DNA of 11,489 nt, from NCBI GenBank assembly GCA_016875755.1, contig VGOX01000036.1, positions 1 to 11,489 on the forward strand, read 5' to 3'. Both the position numbers and the translations under genes were made by a program. Below are positions 6,243 to 11,489 of this stretch, one piece after another (position 1 is the first letter of the stretch; the number at the start of each line of letters is the position of its first letter). The notes under the pieces were generated by a model that was not told the origin of the DNA, searched no databases, and worked only from the letters and a program-made list of their open reading frames with translations. This DNA comes from Chloroflexota bacterium. GTDB taxonomy: Bacteria > Chloroflexota > Anaerolineae > Anaerolineales > Villigracilaceae.

Positions 6243-7507
6243 AATAATTTTCTCACCGCATCAAGAGTAGGCTCAATGATCGGAGCAGGCTGAACAGCCT
6301 GCATTGCCGCGCGGACATCCTTCAGACCGCTGCCTGTATTCATCACCAGGATCGGGTCATCGCTTCCGACCACGCCCGAAGCTGCTGCTTTGACCACTCC
6401 AGCATACGCTGCCGCCCCGGCAGGTTCGGCAAAGATGCCCACCTTACCCAACTCTGCAATGGCTTTGATGATCTCCTCGTCACTAACAAGGACATACGTC
6501 CCTTCTGTTTCCTTGGCAGCCCGCACCGCACGAACCCCGTCACGCGGCAGATCGACAGAGATGCTGTCAGCAATGGTTGTGGCAGAGACAGGTGTGATGT
6601 TTTCGGTATTTGCATGAAAGGCCTTCGCGATGGCCGCCGAACCTTCTGCCTGCACACCGATGATACGCGGCAGGTTTGGGATCCAGCCGAGTTTAAAAAG
6701 GTCTTTGAAGCCCTTGTGAATGCCTGAAATAATATTCCCATCTCCCACAGAGACAAAAATGGTCAATGGAGCATGAGCATCCAACTGGCTGTCTTTTTTG
6801 TGCCACTCACGATGGGTTTCGATCCACCATTCCCAAATTTCAAAGGCGGCTGTCTTTTTACCCTCAAGCGTGAACGGGTTGTAACCTGTATTACGGCAAT
6901 ACCAACCGAACTCATTTGCGGCTTTCACGGTCAAGTCGAAGGCGTCGTCGTAGGTCCCGTCCACCAAAATGACCTTCGCTCCAAAAATCAGCAACTGTGC
7001 AACTTTCGCCTGCGGGGCAGATTTAGGTGCGAAGATAACGGCTTTTTGCCCCACCGCAGCAGACATGCCCGCCAATGCTGCGCCAGCATTGCCTGTGGAT
7101 GCTGTGACAACAATTTCAGATTTCAATTCACGGGCGCGACTGACAACGATGGCGCTGGCTCTGTCCTTGAAAGAAGCGGTGGGATTCCGCGACTCATCTT
7201 TGAGCCAAAGATGCTTCAGGCGCAGTTTCACTGCCAGGGTTGGCAGGGCAAATACCGGCGTCCAGCCTGAGGCGTGCAATGGAGTGGAATCCCCTGCGGG
7301 TTCAGAGACAGGCAAAAGGGGCAGGTATCTCCAAAGAGAAGATTCCCTCCGCGAGGTGATATCTTCAGGCTGGAATTTTTTCCTGATGGAATCATAATCA
7401 AGAACGACGTCCAAATTACCGCCATCCTTTGGGCAGGTATACGTGACCTGACCTTGCAGGTATTCCGATCCACAAAGCGAACATTTATAGCCAGTGAAAT
7501 TTTTCAT
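6239..7507 (-). CDS. thrC: Threonine synthase
   Basis: The 422-residue PLP-dependent fold II enzyme should convert O-phospho-L-homoserine to L-threonine, the last step of threonine synthesis, in the cytosol. An N-terminal zinc-ribbon-like segment has C9-x2-C12 and C25, but the expected fourth ligand position carries D28 (CPKDGG). The Schiff-base lysine is K114 in NPTASFKDR, the phosphate/substrate loop is STGNAG (137-142), and a glycine-rich NTGSG lies near the C-terminus. The start is well fixed: reading upstream in frame, a TAA occurs five codons before the ATG (7520-7522), with no other start between. No good Shine-Dalgarno is seen, only GGGG at 7510-7513. A hairpin terminator lies just upstream, so this gene begins its own transcription unit. 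A related PLP enzyme such as cysteate synthase is a less likely alternative. Confidence 0.88.
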   Translation of the reverse strand: MKNFTGYKCSLCGSEYLQGQVTYTCPKDGGNLDVVLDYDSIRKKFQPEDITSRRESSLWRYLPLLPVSEPAGDSTPLHASGWTPVFALPTLAVKLRLKHLWLKDESRNPTASFKDRASAIVVSRARELKSEIVVTASTGNAGAALAGMSAAVGQKAVIFAPKSAPQAKVAQLLIFGAKVILVDGTYDDAFDLTVKAANEFGWYCRNTGYNPFTLEGKKTAAFEIWEWWIETHREWHKKDSQLDAHAPLTIFVSVGDGNIISGIHKGFKDLFKLGWIPNLPRIIGVQAEGSAAIAKAFHANTENITPVSATTIADSISVDLPRDGVRAVRAAKETEGTYVLVSDEEIIKAIAELGKVGIFAEPAGAAAYAGVVKAAASGVVGSDDPILVMNTGSGLKDVRAAMQAVQPAPIIEPTLDAVRKLL

Positions 7508-7534
7508 AGCCCCATAATTTTACTCGAATTGAAG

Positions 7535-7568
7535 AAAACATCCGAGTTCCAAGGAACTCGGATGTTTT
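7535..7568 (-). terminator. Intrinsic terminator of the ABC transporter operon
   Basis: A perfect 16-bp inverted repeat has arms aaaacatccgagttcc (7535-7550) and its complement (7553-7568), with only two bases between them, so the innermost pairs must open. The outer AAAA/TTTT ends give a U-tract in either direction. It starts two bases past the stop codon of the second permease and lies 27 bases ahead of the threonine synthase start, so it should separate the two minus-strand operons. Confidence 0.9.
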
Positions 7569-7570
7569 AG

Positions 7571-8569
7571 TTAATCCCGTTCGAACGGCACGCCCAATGC
7601 TGCGGGCGGTGATGTGCGCATGGCACGCAGCATTTTCGCAAATATCTTGCGGGCAGATTCGGGCATAGCCGCGAGAGTGCGTTCTACCCATTCGGCATTC
7701 CCGATATTGACGAGCAAAAGCGTGAGGATCATCAATGGGAAGGGCGCTACTTGCAATACCTGCGACGGAACCTGTGTAAGCACTGGTTGAAGTACCAGCC
7801 CCAGCCACTGCAAAAAGGCAAAGAGATACGCGCCAAACGCGCCGCGCACGGGGTTCCAACCGCCGAAAATGGTAATAGAAAGCGCGATCCAGCCGAAGCC
7901 ATCCAAACCGGAGATGGTGCCCATCCACCCAGCGCGAATGGCAAGCGAGAAGGCGGGACCTGCGAGACCGATCAAAGCGCCGCCAACAATGGTGTACACA
8001 TAGCGCATTAGGTTGACGTTCGCGCCTCGGATGTAGGCTGCGGCTGGTTTCTCACCAATGCCTTGCAGCATCAACCCGGGACGGGTGCGGAAGATCCAAA
8101 GCCATGCAAAAAAGATGGCGATAAAACTGATATAGGTGATCACATCATGACGAAAGAAGAGCGGACCTAGAACGGGAATATCTCCCAATACGGGGATCGG
8201 CATCGCCTGCAAACGCGGACCGGGCACACCCATGTAATCGTTGCCAAGAAAATAAGCAAGGTCACGGCATGTCAGTGCAAGGACGAAGCCAACCGCAACC
8301 TGCGATTGCTGCAAGGTAATGCTGGCAAATGCCACGATCAACGCCACCAACGCACCGATCAACATCCCTGCCAAAAAGCCAAGGACGATATTTTCCGTAT
8401 TGTAGGCAACAGCGAAACCGCCCATGGCCGAAAGCAGGATAGTGCCATTCATGGAAAGGTTGATCACACCTGCCCGCTCAGAAAGCGTTTCACCGATTAC
8501 GGCAAAAATCAAGGGAGAGGCAGAGGCGAGAACTCCCGCCAAGCCGATAAGAATGGTTTCCTGAGACAT
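7571..8569 (-). CDS. BMP-type nucleoside ABC transporter, permease 2 (NupQ-like)
   Basis: The 332-residue integral membrane protein has about eight to ten membrane segments. It opens with SQETILIGLAGVLASASPLI, then GETLSERAGVINLSMNGTIL, the conserved region after the first helix in YufQ/NupQ-type permeases of the RbsC/LivH-like superfamily. GIGEKPAAAYIRGANV near residues 180-195 is the expected coupling loop that contacts the ATPase. With the partner permease it should form the membrane channel of a nucleoside (or purine-like ligand) importer. The start at 8569 is chosen because it directly follows GGGAGGAAGG at 8576-8585; an in-frame ATG at 8618-8620 lies inside the preceding gene. It starts one base after the partner's restored-frame stop and ends at a terminator. 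Confidence 0.9.
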   Translation of the reverse strand: MSQETILIGLAGVLASASPLIFAVIGETLSERAGVINLSMNGTILLSAMGGFAVAYNTENIVLGFLAGMLIGALVALIVAFASITLQQSQVAVGFVLALTCRDLAYFLGNDYMGVPGPRLQAMPIPVLGDIPVLGPLFFRHDVITYISFIAIFFAWLWIFRTRPGLMLQGIGEKPAAAYIRGANVNLMRYVYTIVGGALIGLAGPAFSLAIRAGWMGTISGLDGFGWIALSITIFGGWNPVRGAFGAYLFAFLQWLGLVLQPVLTQVPSQVLQVAPFPLMILTLLLVNIGNAEWVERTLAAMPESARKIFAKMLRAMRTSPPAALGVPFERD

Positions 8570-8570
8570 G

Positions 8571-9589
8571 TTACACCTTCCTCCCAAATTTCTGCCGAAC
8601 GCCCGCCGCAAGCAGTACAAATAAAACCAGTACGCCTTGCAAAACGCCAGAGAGTGACGAGTCTAATTTCATGATGATGGGAAGTTGGATGCTGCCAATG
8701 TTCAATGCGGCACCGCCCAGAGCGCTTGATAGTTGATGAGCATGGCAACCATGAGTCCCAAGTACCCATATCCGCTGGAGATGGAGGGAATAAGACGGTG
8801 ATAGACTGCCGCGACCTGCATGGCTCCTGCTGCCCCAGCCAGCGCACCGCAGATCAGGAAGGAGTACATGGAATATTGCCAGGTGGGAATGCCGAGCAAA
8901 TAAGCCGCGCGGAAATTCTTTCCAACCGCCTTGAGGCGCAGGCCAAAATAGGTCCCTTGTAAAAGAAAATACACGAATACTATTCCGATCAACGCGATCA
9001 CCAACGCCCACGGGCTGATACGCAAATTCTGCCACAGCGGCAGAGAAAATTCATCTGGAAATGGAACTGTACCGCTCATGGAGGCCACCCCGGGGCGCTT
9101 CCATGGACCGAAGATGAGGTAGATGGTCAGCGCAGTGGCGACGAAGTTCAACCCCAGCCCGCCGAAGATTTCGTTCACGCCGCCGAACACTTTGAGAATA
9201 CCCGCCAGCGCCGCCCAGATCGCGCCGCCTAACATCCCGCCGATAATGGCGAGGATAATGATAAGGGTGGGAGGCAGGTCACTATCCAGATAGAAGCGAT
9301 AGACCCATGTGGTGGCAATTGCACCCAATACCACCTGTCCCTCCACGCCGATGTTCCATAACCCCGAGGAAAAGGTTACCAACAGACCTGCCGTCACCAA
9401 AAGAAGCGGCACGAATGCGACGAGTACCTCTGCGAATTTTCGCATTTCGCCGAACGAGCCTTTGAAAATATTCTTGTACGCTTCTGATGGAGATGCATCC
9501 ACTGAAAGAAGGATCAGTGATACAACGCCAAATGCAAGCAAGAGCGCTGCAAGTTGATATGAAAGATTGCCAAGACGATTCTTAATCAT
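8571..9589 (-). pseudogene. BMP-type nucleoside ABC transporter, permease 1 (NupP-like), frame disrupted
   Basis: Reading from ATG at 9589 (behind GGGAGAGG, overlapping the ATPase stop by 8 bases) gives 295 residues of a typical NupP/YufP-like permease. These include TAGLLVTFSSGLWNIGVEGQ, the coupling loop GLRLKAVGKNFRAAYLLGI and GYGYLGLMVAML. The frame then ends at TGA 8702-8704 right after ALWAVPH. In another minus frame, from about 8715 down to TAA at 8571-8573, the sequence reads ALNIGSIQLP, IMKLDSSLSG and VLQGVLVLFVLLAAGVRQ, which is clearly the missing C-terminal helix and tail. That stop lies one base before the next gene. The span of 1019 bases is one short of a multiple of three. My recollection of family spacing suggests about 20 bases are missing rather than one. 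It may be a true lesion or an assembly error. Without the tail, the final membrane helix is lost. Confidence 0.85.
8576..8585 (-). promoter_or_regulatory. Strong ribosome binding site of permease 2
   Basis: GGGAGGAAGG lies six bases before the ATG at 8567-8569 on the minus strand. It decides the start of permease 2, and it lies within the last codons of permease 1 when that gene is read in its C-terminal frame. Because this site is self-sufficient, permease 2 could still be translated when ribosomes on permease 1 stop early at 8702. Confidence 0.8.
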
Positions 9590-11075
9590 GCGCCTCTCCC
9601 TTGTCTGCCCAGCCCTTGCCGCCAATCAATTGACCAAGTTCTTCGACTGTGGTCTTCCCCGCATCCAGCGGCGCCGAAACCATGCCATTAAAGAAGACCA
9701 AAACACGGTCACTATATTGCAGTACTTCTTCAAGGTCTGACGATATAAAAACGATTGCCGCGCCATCGGTCTTGCAACGGCCTTTGAGTTTGCTCCAGAT
9801 ATAAATGACGGATTCGATATCCAAGCCGCGAGTGGGGTGCTCAAGCAGGATAAGTGAAAGCGGGGTCTGCAAGAGCGCGAGTTCGGCACGCTGTTGATTA
9901 CCGCCCGAAAGCGATTCGACGGTGCTATCTGGTTTGCCGCGAATATTAAAGGATTGGATACGGTCTTCGGCTAGTTTCTGCCCAGCGGCACGGTCGATGA
10001 AGAGACCTTTCGGTTCTTCCGCCAGAACAAAATGGTCGGTGAGGCTGAGACCGAGCACCAAGCCTTCTTCAAGTCTTGCGGCGGGAAGGAAGTTCACGCC
10101 TGCATGTTTGAAGGTATGGTACGACTTCCCCGTCAGGTCCTGCCCTTGGAGGTGTATCCTTCCCCCAACCGTGCGCATCAGCCCTGCACAAGCTCGGATG
10201 AACAGATCTTGTCCGGACCCTTCCATGCCGGCCAAGCCAATCACTTCACCAGCGTGGATATCCAAACTTACATTCTTGATCTTCATGCGGACATCTTCAA
10301 GTGAGACGTTTTTCATGGAGATGGTAACCTCACCCGCCTCAGCAGGCTGACGCGCGCCAAGCGTGATCGCCTTGCCAAACATCATCTCCACCAGATTGGA
10401 AGTCACGTAGGGCGGTTTTGTCTCGCCGACCAGCCCGCCTCCGCGTAAAACCGCCACCCGATCACACAGGTTTTCCACGTCTTCCAGTTTATGCGAAACA
10501 AAAATGACCGTCATGGCCTGTTCGGGAAATTTCTTAAGCGTGGCAAACAACTTTTCCTTTTGGCCTGCACTAATGCCAGTGGTTGGTTCATCTAAAATAA
10601 ACACACGGGCGCCGAGGAATAGCAAACGCATGATCTCCAATTGCTGGCGTTCGCCCACTGTAAGCGAGTCCACATAACTTTCGGGGTCAAAGGAAAAGCC
10701 ATATTCACGGGCAAGCAGATTGAAATCCTGCGCCGTTTCCTTGCGATTTGGGAAAAGCCCGCCTGATAGTCCAAGTAAAAAATTATCCAGAAGCTTCATT
10801 GGAGGGAAATCCAATGGATCCTGGTGTAACATGCCGATGCCATATTTGATCGCATCAGCGGGAGAATGAATAACAACAGGCTTGCCGTCCAGAATAATTT
10901 CACTGCCGGGGTCTGGCTGAATAAAGCCGGAAAGGATCTTCATCAGCGTACTTTTACCGGCACCATTCTCCCCCAATATTCCCTGAATCGTACCTGTAGG
11001 AATATTTAAATTTATGCCTTTGTTGGCATGTACAGCACCGAAATGCTTGTTGATGTTTTTGAGTTCAACGTTCAT
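9582..11075 (-). CDS. BMP-type nucleoside ABC transporter, double-domain ATPase (NupO/RbsA-like)
   Basis: The 497-residue protein holds two ABC ATPase domains in one chain. Domain 1 (about 1-230) has Walker A GENGAGKST (35-43, K41), Q-loop Q85, signature LTVGERQQ (138-145), Walker B ending LDEPT (D162, E163) and switch histidine H195. Domain 2 (about 255-490) is altered: the Walker A position reads GMEGSGQD, lacking the lysine; the signature LSGGNQQ is intact; Walker B reads LLEHPTRGLD; and the switch position is serine (ISSDLEE). One-site degeneracy is usual for RbsA/YufO-type ATPases. The start at 11075 is chosen because homology begins there and GGAG precedes it; an in-frame ATG at 11151-11153 would require translation through the hairpin at 11113-11142. 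It powers import through the two downstream permeases. Confidence 0.92.
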   Translation of the reverse strand: MNVELKNINKHFGAVHANKGINLNIPTGTIQGILGENGAGKSTLMKILSGFIQPDPGSEIILDGKPVVIHSPADAIKYGIGMLHQDPLDFPPMKLLDNFLLGLSGGLFPNRKETAQDFNLLAREYGFSFDPESYVDSLTVGERQQLEIMRLLFLGARVFILDEPTTGISAGQKEKLFATLKKFPEQAMTVIFVSHKLEDVENLCDRVAVLRGGGLVGETKPPYVTSNLVEMMFGKAITLGARQPAEAGEVTISMKNVSLEDVRMKIKNVSLDIHAGEVIGLAGMEGSGQDLFIRACAGLMRTVGGRIHLQGQDLTGKSYHTFKHAGVNFLPAARLEEGLVLGLSLTDHFVLAEEPKGLFIDRAAGQKLAEDRIQSFNIRGKPDSTVESLSGGNQQRAELALLQTPLSLILLEHPTRGLDIESVIYIWSKLKGRCKTDGAAIVFISSDLEEVLQYSDRVLVFFNGMVSAPLDAGKTTVEELGQLIGGKGWADKGEAHD

Positions 11076-11112
11076 GGGCGTTTTGATTCTCCATGATGCG
11101 CACAATTTTGAG

Positions 11113-11142
11113 AAAGGGGCACAGATTTCTCTGTGCCCCTTT
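11113..11142 (-). terminator. Hairpin between binding-protein and ATPase genes
   Basis: A perfect 13-bp stem, aaaggggcacaga (11113-11125) and its complement (11130-11142), encloses the 4-base loop TTTC. It lies 18 bases after the binding-protein stop and 37 bases before the ATPase start. On the minus strand the stem is followed by a mixed sequence (CTCAAAATTG) rather than a T-run, beyond the TTT within the stem, so it is likely a partial terminator or an mRNA 3'-end stabiliser. This is a common arrangement for making more binding protein than membrane components. Confidence 0.72.
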
Positions 11143-11160
11143 GGGACGTACAAAAACGGA

Positions 11161-11489
11161 TTACTCGGAGGCGCTCAAGCCCTGCATGCCTTCGAGCAGT
11201 TGCGGCAAATACCAAACCTGCTGGTCAGTAGCAACTTCACCGTCGGCAAGATAGGCGGTTCCATCCTGCAGATTGATGGGGCCACTCCACAGGTTCAGAC
11301 CGCCTGCGAGGTCAGCGATAAAATCATCCAACACGGCTCCAGCATCAGCGCTTAAGGCATTGCCTTTCACGAAGCCGATCGCAGAGGTGTCGTGGTTGTT
11401 GATGTCGCTCCAATCGGGGCCGGAGAAGATGAACTGGGATTCCCATGTACCATCTGCAGCAGACTGAATGGCAGTGAGGTAATCGGGAC
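11161..11489 (-). CDS. BMP family ABC transporter substrate-binding protein, C-terminal part
   Basis: The minus-strand frame is open from the right edge of the window to TAA at 11161-11163, giving the last 108 residues or so. Recognisable parts are PDYLTAIQSAADGTWESQF, GPDWSDINNHDTSAIGF, a helix DAGAVLDDFIADLAGGLNLW, the strand pair GPINLQDGTAYLADGE and the ending WYLPQLLEGMQG. These fit the C-terminal lobe of Med/BmpA/NupN-type lipoproteins that capture nucleosides or related ligands outside the membrane. The N-terminal lipobox and start lie beyond the window. A GTG at 11368-11370 is an internal valine, not a start. Position upstream of the ATPase and permease genes supports the call; the ligand is not determined. 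Confidence 0.85.
   Translation of the reverse strand, partial: PDYLTAIQSAADGTWESQFIFSGPDWSDINNHDTSAIGFVKGNALSADAGAVLDDFIADLAGGLNLWSGPINLQDGTAYLADGEVATDQQVWYLPQLLEGMQGLSASE

Noticed and set aside
8570..8620. Earlier ATG (8620) for permease 2
   Set aside because: The ATG at 8569 directly follows a strong Shine-Dalgarno, and the extension would overlap the tail of permease 1 with non-membrane, Arg/Cys-rich sequence.
8696..8720. Programmed ribosomal frameshift in permease 1
   Set aside because: No slippery heptamer or downstream stem is evident, and the spacing to the conserved tail suggests missing bases rather than a simple slip.
8571..9035. Minus-strand ORF of 154 codons opening at 9035, as a separate small gene
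   Set aside because: Only its last 45-50 codons look like protein of this family; the front part is the permease read out of frame. It is the broken tail of permease 1, not a gene of its own.
11076..11153. N-terminal extension of the ATPase to an ATG at 11153
   Set aside because: The added 26 residues have no homology look and are encoded by the hairpin at 11113-11142; the start at 11075 has a GGAG upstream and begins at the conserved strand.
11161..11370. Small complete gene starting at GTG 11370
   Set aside because: The same frame stays open to the window edge and reads as the C-terminal lobe of a BMP-type binding protein, so the GTG is an internal valine.

Overview
The window looks like a chromosomal segment of a Chloroflexota bacterium, most likely class Anaerolineae. 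This is inferred from the flavour of the proteins: a fused CrtYc/CrtYd-type lycopene cyclase, an F420-type PPOX flavoprotein, a BMP-type nucleoside ABC transporter and a threonine synthase with an N-terminal zinc ribbon. Moderate GC content and dense gene packing also fit. No rRNA or other marker gene is present, so the taxonomy is tentative. Every base longer than a short spacer is accounted for by a gene, and no gene-free stretch exceeds 60 bases. I saw no tRNA, rRNA, CRISPR array or insertion sequence.

Region 1 (1-4121, plus strand) is a tightly packed run of six genes. They are the C-terminal end of a DNA photolyase, a DUF3267-type membrane zincin, a membrane-anchored alpha/beta hydrolase, a cytochrome P450, a two-repeat lycopene cyclase and a small PPOX/F420-type oxidoreductase. 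Photolyase, P450 and lycopene cyclase together suggest a photoprotection and xanthophyll locus. It resembles in content the light-regulated carotenoid cluster of Thermus (crtB, CYP175A1, phr), but has three extra genes of unknown role. The phytoene synthase and desaturase genes are not in the window and may lie to the left. The region ends in a long perfect hairpin shared with the convergent operon.

Region 2 (4159-7507, minus strand) is an operon of threonine synthase, an AI-2E/PerM-family membrane protein and a family 2 polyprenyl-phosphate-type glycosyltransferase, joined by 4-base start/stop overlaps.

Region 3 (7571-11489, minus strand) is an ABC importer of the BMP/NupNOPQ type for nucleosides or related ligands. 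Its order is substrate-binding protein (3' part only), a hairpin, a double-domain ATPase, permease 1 and permease 2, then a terminator. Permease 1 is broken by a reading-frame lesion near 8705-8715: its last membrane segments continue in another frame to a stop one base before permease 2. If real, this would cripple the transporter. If not, it is a sequence error.

The points most worth a second look are the photolyase/P450/lycopene cyclase cluster with its unexplained members, the permease lesion, and the hairpin between the binding-protein and ATPase genes.
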